From UBA2266 sp964406945 (lineage in GTDB: Bacteria; Planctomycetota; Phycisphaerae; Sedimentisphaerales; Anaerobacaceae), in contig CAYOTO010000016.1 in the NCBI GenBank assembly GCA_964406945.1, positions 1 to 64,000 on the forward strand: a stretch of DNA of 64,000 nt, written 5' to 3'. Within the stretch, counting starts at the first letter, position 1. Each line of letters starts with the position of its first letter. The position numbers were made by a program, and so were the translations under genes. The notes below the pieces were generated by a model. It did not search any database. It was not told where the DNA came from and saw only the letters and a list, made by a program, of their open reading frames with translations. Positions 8,244-17,514 of this stretch are shown here, in pieces.

Positions 8244-9416
8244 ATGAAGACTACCGGCAGGATAATCATACTTGTGGCGGCCATCGTGCTCGTCTGCCTG
8301 GTCCTTGCGAAGATGGCGGGAAACGGACGGCTTGACAAGCAATCGGACGGCATCGTGCTCAACTCCAGCGACTGGCCGATGTTCCGTGGGGGCCAGAGAA
8401 TGCTCGGAACCGCCGAAGGCAATCTGCCCGATTCGCTCGAGCTGCTCTGGAAATTTGAAACCAAAGGCCAGATCAAGTCCTCCCCTGTCGTCAGCGACGG
8501 CATGGTTTACGTCGGTTCTAATGACGCCAATCTGTACGCCATAGACCTCGAAACCGGCAAGGGCCTCTGGCAGTACGAAACCGACGCCGAAGTAGAAGCC
8601 TGCCCCCTCGCCAAAGAGGGCGCCGTTTACGTGGGCTCCCGGGATGGCTTTCTGTATGCACTGGATGCCGGGACCGGGACCCTGAACTGGAAATACGAGA
8701 CGGACGCGGAAATACTCGGGGCTGCGAACTGGACCAGATCGCCGGACACCAACGACCTCCAGATCGTAGTCGGCAGCTACGACAATCTCCTGCACTGTGT
8801 GGACGCCAACAGCGGCAAACCGGCCTGGACGTTCGAATCCGGATACTACATCAACGGCTCGCCCTCAGTGGGAGATAATCTGGTGGCATTCGGCGGCTGC
8901 GACGCGCTGATCCATGTAGTCTCGCTTGCCGACGGCAATGAAGTCGCCCAGATCGAAGCCGATGCCTACATTGCCGGAACCGGGGCATTCTATGAGGACA
9001 AGATATACATAGGCAATTACGAACAGGTTTTTCTGGCCGTCGACGTATCCAAACGTGAAGTTCTGTGGAGATATCAGGGCAAAGGAGCCTTCTATGCATC
9101 GCCCGCCATTACCGATGAGGTCGTCATAGCATGCGGCCGCGACCGAATCGTCAGGTCACTGGACCGCCGGACAGGCGACGAGATCTGGACTTTCAAAGCT
9201 CTTGATGATGTGGACAGCTCGCCCGTAGTATGCGGCGACAAAGTCGTGGTCGGGTCAAACGACGGACGGCTCTACATGCTTAGGCTCGCCGACGGCAAAA
9301 AAGTCTGGTCGTACGACTTCGGCAGCGCCGTAGCCTCTTCGCCGGCAGTTGCACAGGGGCGGGTTATCGTGGGCTGTGATGACGGGTTCCTATACGCATT
9401 CGGCCCAAAACGTTGA
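8244..9416 (+). CDS. PQQ-like beta-propeller protein with N-terminal signal anchor
   Basis: The 390-residue product has an N-terminal hydrophobic segment (about residues 6-24) and then a seven- or eight-bladed propeller. Each blade carries the PQQ-type pattern: WPMFRGG at the entry, then repeats such as SSPVVSDGMVYVGSND and LYAIDLETGKGLWQYE. This architecture is shared by quinoprotein dehydrogenases, BamB and many planctomycete proteins of unknown function. The calcium and PQQ ligands of true dehydrogenases are not evident, so enzymatic activity should not be assumed. It is the first gene of a run with a glycosyltransferase and an ABC transporter, and likely sits on the outer face of the cytoplasmic membrane. 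Confidence 0.82.
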   Translation: MKTTGRIIILVAAIVLVCLVLAKMAGNGRLDKQSDGIVLNSSDWPMFRGGQRMLGTAEGNLPDSLELLWKFETKGQIKSSPVVSDGMVYVGSNDANLYAIDLETGKGLWQYETDAEVEACPLAKEGAVYVGSRDGFLYALDAGTGTLNWKYETDAEILGAANWTRSPDTNDLQIVVGSYDNLLHCVDANSGKPAWTFESGYYINGSPSVGDNLVAFGGCDALIHVVSLADGNEVAQIEADAYIAGTGAFYEDKIYIGNYEQVFLAVDVSKREVLWRYQGKGAFYASPAITDEVVIACGRDRIVRSLDRRTGDEIWTFKALDDVDSSPVVCGDKVVVGSNDGRLYMLRLADGKKVWSYDFGSAVASSPAVAQGRVIVGCDDGFLYAFGPKR

Positions 9417-9433
9417 CGCACGGAGACAGACCG

Positions 9434-10732
9434 ATGAAGATCGTTCAAATTTCACCGGGATCCGGAAATAACTATTACTGCGAGAATTGCCTGCGGGACG
9501 CCGCTCTGATCAAAGCCATGCGCAGTCTGGGCCACGACGTGATCGTAGTCCCACTGTATCTGCCGCTCCAGGTCGACAAGGAGGAACTCGAACCCGAAAC
9601 ACCCGTTTTTTTCGGCGGCGTTAACGTCTATTTACAGCAAAAGCTGGGCCTGTTCCGCAAGACTCCCCGCTGGTTGGATCGCGCGCTCGATTCGCGTCGG
9701 CTGCTCAGATGGGCCGGTCGCAAAGAAGGGATGACCAACGCACGGGACCTTGCCGAAACCACAATTTCGATGCTTTCAGGCGAGCAGGGCCGGCAGGTAA
9801 AAGAACTGCAGCGATTGATTCAATGGCTGGATACGCCGGAGAACCGGCCCGACATTGTGTGCCTTTCTAACGTGCTGCTGAGTGGCCTGGCGCCGACTAT
9901 CAAGGATCGGCTGAAAGTGCCGGTAGTGTGTCTGCTGCAGGACGAGGAGGGCTTTCTAGACAGTCTGCCGAAACCATACGCCGAGCAGGCATGGAAGATT
10001 GCCTCTGAGAAGTGCAGGAAAGTAGATCTTTTCGTTGCAGTCAGCCGTTTCTACGGCGAACTGATGCGCGCCAGACTCGGCCTTACCGACGGAAGATTGC
10101 GGACCGTCTACATGGGTATACCGCTGGACGACTTCAAGTCGGTCAAACCGTACAAGGGCGACCCGACCATCGGCTTTCTTTCACGAATGTGTCCTGATAA
10201 AGGTCTGGACCTGCTTGTCGAAGCCTTTTTGCGTCTGAAAAACAACGGCGGCCATCCAAATCTGAAGCTGAAGGTTGCAGGGGGAAAGCTCGGTACCGAC
10301 CGGAAGTTTGTGGAAGCCAATAAATCCAGAATCCAGAAGGCCGGCTTCGGTAATGACGCGGAGTTCTACGAAGACTTCGGACGCGAAACTAAACGCAAGA
10401 TGCTCGAAACGCTTACGGTGGTAGCCGTGCCGGAAAGGCATCATGTCGCCTGCGGTCTGTACGTGCTGGAGGCCCTGGCCGCCGGGGTTCCGGTTGTTCA
10501 ACCGGCCAGCGGCGTCTTTCCCGAACTTGTCGAAATGACCGGCGGTGGCGTTCTCTACGAGCACGGCAATGTAGATGCCCTGGCTGAGGCCCTGAACGAT
10601 CTTCTTGTCGACAACAGCAGGGCCCGCAAGCTTGGTCAGACCGGCAAGAAAACGGTCTTCGAGAAATTCGACATAGAACAAACCGCGGCCGAACTGGTCG
10701 GTACGTTTCAAACAGTCGCCGAATCATCTTAA
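9434..10732 (+). CDS. Glycosyltransferase family 4 protein
   Basis: The 432-residue protein has a GT-B fold pattern. The N-terminal domain opens with MKIVQISPGSG and a CENCLRD stretch. The C-terminal Rossmann domain begins near TIGFLSRMCPDKGLDLLVEA, the GT4 'G.l...KG.d.l..A' motif. The nucleotide-sugar region ERHHVACGLYVLEALAAGVP corresponds to the E-x7-E block, with the first Glu in RHH context and the second in VLEALA. Its acceptor is unknown. The frame could start at a TTG at 9413, overlapping the previous stop. ATG 9434 is preferred for its GGAGA ribosome-binding site. Location before an ABC exporter suggests a glycolipid or envelope glycan, which is inference. Confidence 0.8.
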   Translation: MKIVQISPGSGNNYYCENCLRDAALIKAMRSLGHDVIVVPLYLPLQVDKEELEPETPVFFGGVNVYLQQKLGLFRKTPRWLDRALDSRRLLRWAGRKEGMTNARDLAETTISMLSGEQGRQVKELQRLIQWLDTPENRPDIVCLSNVLLSGLAPTIKDRLKVPVVCLLQDEEGFLDSLPKPYAEQAWKIASEKCRKVDLFVAVSRFYGELMRARLGLTDGRLRTVYMGIPLDDFKSVKPYKGDPTIGFLSRMCPDKGLDLLVEAFLRLKNNGGHPNLKLKVAGGKLGTDRKFVEANKSRIQKAGFGNDAEFYEDFGRETKRKMLETLTVVAVPERHHVACGLYVLEALAAGVPVVQPASGVFPELVEMTGGGVLYEHGNVDALAEALNDLLVDNSRARKLGQTGKKTVFEKFDIEQTAAELVGTFQTVAESS

Positions 10733-10744
10733 CGAGGCTCAATT

Positions 10745-11428
10745 ATGCTCGAGTTGGTTAACGTGTCAAAAAGCTATGAATCGCCTGCGGGCGCCGAAGA
10801 TGTCAGCGTGCTCAGCCAAATCAACTTAGAGGTCGAGCAGGGCAGGGCCATCGCAATCGTAGGCCCCTCGGGCTGCGGCAAAAGCACCCTTCTCAATATC
10901 ATGGGGGGGCTCGACAAGCCTTCCACGGGCAAAGTCTTGCTGGACGATGAGGACCTCAGCTCCCTGAATGAAAAACAACTGGCGTCGGTAAGAAACAGAC
11001 GCATCGGCTTTGTTTTCCAACTGCACCACCTTCTGCCCCAGTGCACTGTGCTGGAGAACGTACTTGTTCCGACTCTGGCCGGTAGAGGCAGCACCCCGGA
11101 TGCACAGGACCGCGCCGTGGAATTGCTGGAGCGGGTGGGTTTGAAAGATCAACTCCAGCACAGACCGGGAGAGCTTTCCGGCGGGCAGCGACAGCGAGTG
11201 GCCGTCGTCAGGGCTTTGATTAACAAACCCGGACTGCTGCTGGCGGACGAACCTACCGGATCGCTGGACAAGGCCACCGCCGAAAACATAGCCCAACTGC
11301 TCGTCGAGCTGAACCAAAGCGAAAAGGTGTCCTTAATCGTGGTAACACATTCCCAGGGCCTTGCCGGGCACATGAACGAAGTCTACGAACTGACAGACGG
11401 AACTCTCAAAGTGGGGGCCAATGCCTGA
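10745..11428 (+). CDS. ABC transporter ATP-binding protein, LolD/MacB family
   Basis: This 227-residue ATPase has all nucleotide-binding motifs: Walker A GPSGCGKS (40-47), Q-loop Gln near 92 (FQLHHLLPQ), signature LSGGQ (144-148), Walker B LLLADEP (164-170) and the switch His near 202. The FQLHHLLPQCTVLENV stretch and overall length are typical of the LolD/FtsE/MacB branch, which works with FtsX-type permeases in mechanotransmission and not in classical import. Its stop overlaps the permease start (TGATG), so the two are translationally coupled. It probably powers envelope lipid, lipoprotein or peptide handling with the next gene. Confidence 0.9.
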   Translation: MLELVNVSKSYESPAGAEDVSVLSQINLEVEQGRAIAIVGPSGCGKSTLLNIMGGLDKPSTGKVLLDDEDLSSLNEKQLASVRNRRIGFVFQLHHLLPQCTVLENVLVPTLAGRGSTPDAQDRAVELLERVGLKDQLQHRPGELSGGQRQRVAVVRALINKPGLLLADEPTGSLDKATAENIAQLLVELNQSEKVSLIVVTHSQGLAGHMNEVYELTDGTLKVGANA

Positions 11429-14400
11429 TGAGTCTTTGGAAGCTTGCAAGAGAGAGTCTCGCATTCTACCGGCGGACTGGCCTTGGAGTTGTGCTGGCGG
11501 CCGTGGTAAGCACCGCCGTCCTGACGGGTGCTCTGGTGGTCGGCGATTCGGTCAACTACAGCCTAAGACGAATGGTCGACATGCGCCTCGGACGGACACA
11601 ACTGGCCGTAATACCGCAGAACCGCTTTTTCACCTCCGCACTGGCCGACCGGCTGGCATCGGAGTTGAACACGCAGGTTGCACCGATACTGCAGTTGCGG
11701 GGATTGTCCACCAGCGGCGACGGCCGGGAGCACGCCAACCGCGTGGCCGTACTGGGCGTGGACCGGCGTTTTTTCGACGTGGGGCGCAGCGACAATCCCT
11801 TTGACTCCAACTGGACCGACGGAATTGTGATAAACGAACCGCTCGCCGAGAAACTGGCTGTCAAAATAGGCGACGAAGTTGTGCTTCGTGTCGCCAAGCC
11901 CAGTGTAATGCCTCGCGACGTACCACTGACGCCCGACTCGGATATGTCCGTCGCATCCCGCCTCGTCGTACGAGAAATACTCACCGAAGACGGATTTGGC
12001 CTTTTCAACCTTCAGGCTAATCAGGTGGCGCCTTTCAATGCATTCGTGCCGTTGCAATGGCTTCAGCAGCAGGCCGAACAGCCCGAAAGGGCCAATATGC
12101 TGCTGGCGGCAACGCCGGACGGCGGGGCGTTGACTACGGAAGGAGCCAATACAGCAATCGAGAAAAACTGGAAGCTCGGCGACGCGAACCTCCAGTTGAA
12201 TACCTTACCCGACGGCCAATTGGAGATAAGAAGCAGTCGTGTATTCATCGAGGAAAGACTCGCCGAGGCGGCCCTGAACGCCGGTGAAAATGCCCGCGGC
12301 ATTCTGACATATTTCGTCAATGAGCTGAAAATCGGCGACAGAGCCACACCCTATTCAACGGTGGCCGCACTGGGAGGTGATGGCGGCGGGATTATTCCAG
12401 CCGATATGTCCGACGATGAGATTGTGATAAACGAGTGGCTGGCAGGCGATACCGGTGCGAAGGCGGGCGACCGGCTCACGATGAAATATTTTGTCATAGG
12501 TCCGACCAGAAAACTCATCGAAAAACAGAGTAGTTTCACAATCCGGTCTGTCATACCAATAACCGGCCCGGCTGCGGATAAGAGCCTGATGCCCGACTAT
12601 CCGGGCCTCGCGGATGTGGACAACTGCCGGGATTGGCAGCCCGGTATTCCCATCGACCTTGACCTAATACACGATGAAGACGAGCAGTACTGGGACCAGT
12701 ATCGCGGTACGCCCAAGGCATTCGTTACGCTCGACGCCGGACAGTCGATGTGGGGCAATCGCTACGGCAAGCTGACCATGGTCCGCTACGACAAATCCGG
12801 TCCCGATGGCGAACAGATCGCCTCTGACGTGCTCGAAGCCGTCGATCCGGCCCGTGTCGGACTGTTCTTTCAGCCCGTCAGAGATAGAGGAATGAAAGCC
12901 AGCAGGCAGGGCACCGACTTCGGTCAGCTTTTTCTGGGCCTGAGCATGTTTCTAATAGCCGCGGCCCTGGTGCTGATGGCTTTGATCTTTGTCTTCGGCA
13001 TAGAGCGCCGAACGCAGCAGGTTGGAATGCTGCTGGCCGTCGGTCTCAGGCCCGGCCGGATCAAGCGTCTGCTGATGCTGGAAGGGGCTATCCTGGCCTG
13101 TGCGGGTGTGCTGCTGGGCACATTCGCCGCTCTCGGCTACACTCGGGCAATGATCTTCGGACTGGCTACTCTCTGGAGTTCGGCGGTCGCCGGTTCGGCT
13201 ATATATTTCCACTACGAGTATGCAACTCTCATTATTGGTGCACTTGCGACTCTGGCAATCTCGCTTTTTGCGATGTATCTGACCTTGCGCAAGCAGGCAT
13301 CCCGGCCCGCCCGGGAGCTGCTGGCAGGCCAGTTGGAATGGCAGTTTTTCGTAACAAAGAAGATCCCAAGCGGCCGAATCGGGCTGATAATCGCCGCAAT
13401 AGGCCTCACGCTGGCAGCGGTCTTAATCTCCACTGCAGGCTCCGGGAGCAGCTCGGCGGTTGCGGGCGCGTTCTTCGGTGCAGGCGCAAGCCTGCTGCTT
13501 GCTGCGATCGGATTGGCTCACGCTGTCTTGAGCAGAATCGCACGCGGACGCCACAAGCCAATGCAGTCGCTTGCAGGGCTTGGTCTTAGAAACTCGACAA
13601 GAAGAAAAGGCAGAAGCCTGGCGGTGTTCGGTCTGCTTGCCTGCGGCGTATTCCTGATTGTTTCGGTGGGCGCAAATCGCCAGAACCCTATGGCCGACGC
13701 CGACGAAAGGGATTCTGGAACGGGTGGTTTTCAGTTCTATGCCGAGTCGGCGGTGAGCATTCTGCACGACCTCTCAAGCAAACAGGGCCGCGAGGCCATG
13801 GACCTGGATGATTCCGAGTTGCAGGACGTCAAAATAGTACAGATGCGCCTCCACGAGGGCGATGATGCGAGTTGTTTCAATCTCAACCGGGCCCAGAAAC
13901 CAGCTCTTTTAGGGGTAAATCCGGCACAACTGGCCCAGCGCAACGCTTTTTCGTTTGCCGCCGCTCCGCAGCAGAAAGACAAGGAACCCTGGCTCGCACT
14001 TTCCGATACAAACGATTCCGATGTGATCGGCGCCGTCGCCGACCAGGCGACCGTTATGTGGGCGCTGGGCAAAAAGGTCGGAGACGAGCTTGATTACGTC
14101 GACGAAAAGGGCAGACCGTTCAAGGTCAGGCTGGTAGGCACCCTCAAGAATTCAATTATGCAGGGAAGGCTCATAATCGACGAAAGCCGATTCAAGCAGC
14201 GATTCCCCTCAGAAGACGGCTACAGAGTCTTTCTCCTGGACGCCCCGGATAAAAAAGCCGCGGATGCCGCCGAAGAACTGGCTGCCGCCCTTCAGGACTA
14301 CGGCTTTTACATGACTCCGACCATAGAGCGTCTTGCAGCGTTCAATTCCGTGCAGAATACGTATTTGTCGATTTTTCAGATGCTGGGCGGTCTGGGGCTG

Positions 14401-14739
14401 ATTCTGGGCAGTATAGGCCTGGGTCTGGTGGTTTTGCGGAATGTATTGGATAGAAGAGGTGAACTGGCGATGCTCAGAGCCGTAGGATTCGAGAAAGCAA
14501 CCCTCAAGAGGATGCTTTTGCACGAGCACTGGGAGCTGCTGGCCGGTGGAATTGCCGCCGGAGTAATTTCGGCGGTGATAGCAGTAATGCCGGCCCTTGG
14601 GTCGCCCGGTGCCGAAGTACCGTACATTCCGCTGCTGATTACAGTTGCGGCGATAGCGGTAAGTGGTATCATGTGGATATGGCTTGCTACGACTCTGGCG
14701 TTGTCCGGAAGAATGATAGATGCTTTGAGGAACGAGTAG
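11428..14739 (+). CDS. Very large ABC permease, FtsX/MacB type with two periplasmic domains
   Basis: The 1103-residue permease has an N-terminal membrane segment (about residues 16-42), a long periplasmic MacB-PCD-like domain to about 495, and three FtsX-type spans (about 502-525, 550-575, 595-615). Further spans lie in the middle (about 650-710 and 730-750). A second periplasmic domain runs to about 970, with a final FtsX bundle at the C-terminus starting with FQMLGGLGLILGSIG. The fused, duplicated layout resembles the LolCE/YbbP-type permease in one chain. A motif like RRGELAMLRAVGF before the last spans is the standard FtsX signature, and RRTQQVGMLLAVGL is its first copy. It pairs with the preceding ATPase. 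Confidence 0.88.
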   Translation: MSLWKLARESLAFYRRTGLGVVLAAVVSTAVLTGALVVGDSVNYSLRRMVDMRLGRTQLAVIPQNRFFTSALADRLASELNTQVAPILQLRGLSTSGDGREHANRVAVLGVDRRFFDVGRSDNPFDSNWTDGIVINEPLAEKLAVKIGDEVVLRVAKPSVMPRDVPLTPDSDMSVASRLVVREILTEDGFGLFNLQANQVAPFNAFVPLQWLQQQAEQPERANMLLAATPDGGALTTEGANTAIEKNWKLGDANLQLNTLPDGQLEIRSSRVFIEERLAEAALNAGENARGILTYFVNELKIGDRATPYSTVAALGGDGGGIIPADMSDDEIVINEWLAGDTGAKAGDRLTMKYFVIGPTRKLIEKQSSFTIRSVIPITGPAADKSLMPDYPGLADVDNCRDWQPGIPIDLDLIHDEDEQYWDQYRGTPKAFVTLDAGQSMWGNRYGKLTMVRYDKSGPDGEQIASDVLEAVDPARVGLFFQPVRDRGMKASRQGTDFGQLFLGLSMFLIAAALVLMALIFVFGIERRTQQVGMLLAVGLRPGRIKRLLMLEGAILACAGVLLGTFAALGYTRAMIFGLATLWSSAVAGSAIYFHYEYATLIIGALATLAISLFAMYLTLRKQASRPARELLAGQLEWQFFVTKKIPSGRIGLIIAAIGLTLAAVLISTAGSGSSSAVAGAFFGAGASLLLAAIGLAHAVLSRIARGRHKPMQSLAGLGLRNSTRRKGRSLAVFGLLACGVFLIVSVGANRQNPMADADERDSGTGGFQFYAESAVSILHDLSSKQGREAMDLDDSELQDVKIVQMRLHEGDDASCFNLNRAQKPALLGVNPAQLAQRNAFSFAAAPQQKDKEPWLALSDTNDSDVIGAVADQATVMWALGKKVGDELDYVDEKGRPFKVRLVGTLKNSIMQGRLIIDESRFKQRFPSEDGYRVFLLDAPDKKAADAAEELAAALQDYGFYMTPTIERLAAFNSVQNTYLSIFQMLGGLGLILGSIGLGLVVLRNVLDRRGELAMLRAVGFEKATLKRMLLHEHWELLAGGIAAGVISAVIAVMPALGSPGAEVPYIPLLITVAAIAVSGIMWIWLATTLALSGRMIDALRNE

Positions 14740-16161
14740 ATGCAGCAGCGGTCAAGTTGTTTGAAAAGAAACAGGGGCGGCATTCTGGTTTGGGTAATAC
14801 CCATTTGTCTTGCCGCCGTTGGCGCTGTGCTGCTGTACCACTGGCTCGATTATGAAACCGAAATGCAGTTCGCCGAGCGTGTTCCGGACCCGAACGCCGG
14901 CAGCGGCATGGATGACGGCACCGCGGGCGAGATCGTCGGTAAGCTGGTTTCAATGGACGGCGTACCGGCCGACATCGAAGGATCATGGCCCCAGTTTCGC
15001 GGAAAAAACCGCGATGCCATACTCGCCGACGAAACAAACCTGGCCCGGGACTGGCCGCCGGAGGGACCGCGCGTTCTATGGACAATCGACGTGGGCATGG
15101 GCTACGCCGGGGCCGCGATCTCGAAAGGGCGGGCCTACGTCGTGGATTATGACGTCGAGAATAAACGCGACGTAATCCGCTGCCTGTCGCTGCAGGACGG
15201 ACGTGATATATGGCAGTATTCGTACGGGGTGAAGGTAAAGCCCAACCATGGCGTCAGCCGCACCATTCCCACCGTTACCGACAAATACGTGATCTCCATG
15301 GGGCCGAAATGCCACGTTACCTGCCTGGATGCCGAAACAGGCGAGCAACAGTGGTTGCTGAATCTGGTCAAGGACTACGGCGCAAAGGTTCCCGCCTGGT
15401 ATGCCGGGCAGTGCCCGCTGGTTGATGACGGCAAGGTAATTCTCGGCGTCGGCGGCGATGCCCTGGTAATGGCGGTTGATCCGAATTCAGGCGAGGTCGT
15501 ATGGCAGAGCGAAAACCCCAAGAACTGGCTGATGACGCACAGTTCGCTTGTTCCGGTCGATGTGGGCGGCAGGAAAATCTACATTTATTGTGCCAGCGGC
15601 GGTATTGTGGGTGTTTCGGCCGACGACGGGCAAATCGTCTGGGAGTACCCCGACTGGAAGATTCGAATTGCCAATGTTCCGACGCCTGTTCCGGTCGGAT
15701 CGGGCAGGGTATTCTTTTCAGGCGGTTACAATGCGGGCAGCCTGATGCTCGAACTTACCGAAGAGAACGGTTCAATAACCGCCACAGAGATATTCAGACA
15801 CAAGGCTTCGACGTTCGGTTCAGATCAGCAGACGCCTGTCTTTTACGAAGGGCATATCTACGGAGTACGCCCGGACAAACAGCTTGTCTGTATGGATATG
15901 GAAGGCAACATCCTCTGGACAAGCACAAACGAAAACAAGTTCGGGCTTGGGCCCTATACTATTGTTAACGGCATCATATACGTGATGGACGACGAGGGCG
16001 TACTGACCATGGTCGAGGCTACGCCCAACGCCTACGTTCAGCTTGATCAGGCCGATATTCTCGAAGGCCATGAATCGTGGGGGCCGATGGCGGCGGCCGC
16101 CGGAAGACTCATAGTAAGAGATATGTATACGATGGCCTGCGTGGACATAAGCAAACAGTAA
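14740..16161 (+). CDS. Membrane-anchored PQQ-like beta-propeller protein
   Basis: The 473-residue protein has one membrane segment at about residues 14-34. After a linker with SWPQFRGKNRD near residue 85, it forms a PQQ-like propeller with blades such as CLDAETGEQQW and AVDPNSGEVVWQ. It starts directly after the permease stop (TAGATG), so it belongs to the same transcription unit. The WPQFRG entry motif is typical of the large planctomycete family of unknown role. It may act as a scaffold or sensor for the ABC permease, by loose analogy to BamB as a scaffold. No ligand-binding residues can be claimed. Confidence 0.8.
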   Translation: MQQRSSCLKRNRGGILVWVIPICLAAVGAVLLYHWLDYETEMQFAERVPDPNAGSGMDDGTAGEIVGKLVSMDGVPADIEGSWPQFRGKNRDAILADETNLARDWPPEGPRVLWTIDVGMGYAGAAISKGRAYVVDYDVENKRDVIRCLSLQDGRDIWQYSYGVKVKPNHGVSRTIPTVTDKYVISMGPKCHVTCLDAETGEQQWLLNLVKDYGAKVPAWYAGQCPLVDDGKVILGVGGDALVMAVDPNSGEVVWQSENPKNWLMTHSSLVPVDVGGRKIYIYCASGGIVGVSADDGQIVWEYPDWKIRIANVPTPVPVGSGRVFFSGGYNAGSLMLELTEENGSITATEIFRHKASTFGSDQQTPVFYEGHIYGVRPDKQLVCMDMEGNILWTSTNENKFGLGPYTIVNGIIYVMDDEGVLTMVEATPNAYVQLDQADILEGHESWGPMAAAAGRLIVRDMYTMACVDISKQ

Positions 16162-16171
16162 AACGGCTTTA

Positions 16172-16200
16172 TTGAACGGGCTTGCGGGCTTTGCTATAAT
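16172..16200 (+). promoter_or_regulatory. Strong sigma70-like promoter for the redox operon
   Basis: TTGAAC (16172-16177) and a perfect TATAAT (16195-16200) are spaced by 17 bases. The -10 ends 36 bp before the ATG at 16237, and a GAGG ribosome-binding site precedes that ATG. It lies in the only real gap before a run of eight nearly overlapping genes ending at 25943, so it probably drives all of them. Confidence 0.7.
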
Positions 16201-16236
16201 CCCAAGCTGTTAATCTTGAATTTCGTGAGGTCTCTG

Positions 16237-17277
16237 ATGCAGAGGCAAACAGCCGCAGCAAACATGAAAACAGTCGTAACTATCGTGATAGTCCTGGCGG
16301 TAGTCGTCGGTATCGGTGCGATTTTAATTCTCGACACCACCGGCAAGAGCGGCAGCGGTCTGGGCCGGGAATTTACTTATGATCTGGAAAAGCTGGCCAG
16401 GATCGATCCGAATATGATTCTCTACGAGGAATCGGTAACCCCTTTTCAAACGGAGATGGCCGCATCCAGAGCAGTCGCCACCGGCCCGAACGGCTCCATC
16501 TACATCGCAGGCGACGAAGAGATCCGGATTTTCGATGAAACCGGCGACCTGCAGAAGGTAATGCAGCTAGGCAGCCGGCCGCGATGTCTTGCCGTCGCAC
16601 CCGACTCAAAAGTTTACGTGGGCATGAAAGATCACGTAGAAGTATTTGATGAAAAGGGCACCAACCTCGGTACGTGGCCGTCGCTGGGTGAGAAAGCAGT
16701 CGTTACCAGCGTGGCGGTTTACAAGAACAATGTGTTTGTGGCCGACGCCGGCAATCGCATAGTCAAAAGGTACACAACTTCCGGCGAACTTCTTAACGAA
16801 ATCGGGCGACGCGATCCCGAAAAAGGAATTGACGGTTTCGTGATTCCCAGCCCTTATTTCGACCTGGCGGTTGCAGGCGACGGACTCCTGCGAGTGTGCA
16901 ACTCCGGCATGCACCGGATCGAGGCATACACCTTCGACGGCAGTCTGGAGTTTTTCTGGGGTAAATTCGGGGCAAGCCTCGAAGGTTTCGTGGGCTGCTG
17001 CAATCCCGTCAATTTCGCGATGCTGTCCGACGACAGCTTCATAACCTGCGAAAAAGGCCTAACAAGGGTGAAGCTCTACAGCCCCGAAGGATCGATGGTT
17101 GGTGCGGTCGCCGGACCCGCGCAGTTACTCGACGGAGGCGCCTGCAGTATATGCAGCACCCCCGATGAATGCCAGTCCGGGGGGTTCGATGTAGCAGTGG
17201 ACGATCAGGACAGGGTATTGGTCCTCGATACGATTAAGAACAGGGTCAGAATCTTCACACGGAAGCAGGGTGGATAA
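16237..17277 (+). CDS. NHL-repeat beta-propeller protein, signal-anchored
   Basis: The 346-residue protein has one membrane segment (about residues 11-32), then a six-bladed NHL propeller. Typical NHL blade text includes VATGPNGSIYIAGDEEIRIF, VAVYKNNVFVADAGNRIVKR and VAVDDQDRVLVLDTIKNRV. A cysteine pattern near the C-terminus (CSICSTPDEC) and a CC pair near residue 250 could bind metal or form disulfides. The ATG at 16237 is chosen over a TTG at 16216 because GAGG is correctly spaced before it. NHL propellers mediate protein-protein or ligand contacts. As the first gene of the redox operon it may organise the extracytoplasmic part. Confidence 0.8.
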   Translation: MQRQTAAANMKTVVTIVIVLAVVVGIGAILILDTTGKSGSGLGREFTYDLEKLARIDPNMILYEESVTPFQTEMAASRAVATGPNGSIYIAGDEEIRIFDETGDLQKVMQLGSRPRCLAVAPDSKVYVGMKDHVEVFDEKGTNLGTWPSLGEKAVVTSVAVYKNNVFVADAGNRIVKRYTTSGELLNEIGRRDPEKGIDGFVIPSPYFDLAVAGDGLLRVCNSGMHRIEAYTFDGSLEFFWGKFGASLEGFVGCCNPVNFAMLSDDSFITCEKGLTRVKLYSPEGSMVGAVAGPAQLLDGGACSICSTPDECQSGGFDVAVDDQDRVLVLDTIKNRVRIFTRKQGG

Positions 17278-17514
17278 ATGACGAAATTTACCGGAAAAGA
17301 CAGGCGCCAGACAATGGTCGCGGCCGCTCGCTATGCCGCGGCTCTCGGTCTGGCCGCAACCGGCGCTTTTGCCGCCGTAAAACGCCGAATACTCGTGCGA
17401 AACGGCGCTTGCGACAGGCGCGGTCTGTGTGCCGGATGTCGGGAATTGCAGGATTGTTCGCTGCCTCCCGCTGTTAATATGAAAGAGGCTCTCGAGAGAA
17501 GTGACAATGGCTGA
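17278..17514 (+). CDS. Small membrane protein with a C-x5-C-x2-C-x5-C motif
   Basis: The 78-residue product starts directly after the NHL gene stop. It has a DRRQTM stretch (twin-Arg-like, but lacking the SxFLK consensus), a hydrophobic segment at about residues 14-33, and four cysteines at 45, 51, 54 and 60 (CDRRGLCAGCRELQDC). Its end overlaps the next gene by eight bases. I do not recognise the family. The four closely spaced Cys could bind an Fe-S cluster or zinc, or form disulfides. Its position between a propeller and a polyferredoxin favours a redox or assembly role. Confidence 0.65.
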   Translation: MTKFTGKDRRQTMVAAARYAAALGLAATGAFAAVKRRILVRNGACDRRGLCAGCRELQDCSLPPAVNMKEALERSDNG

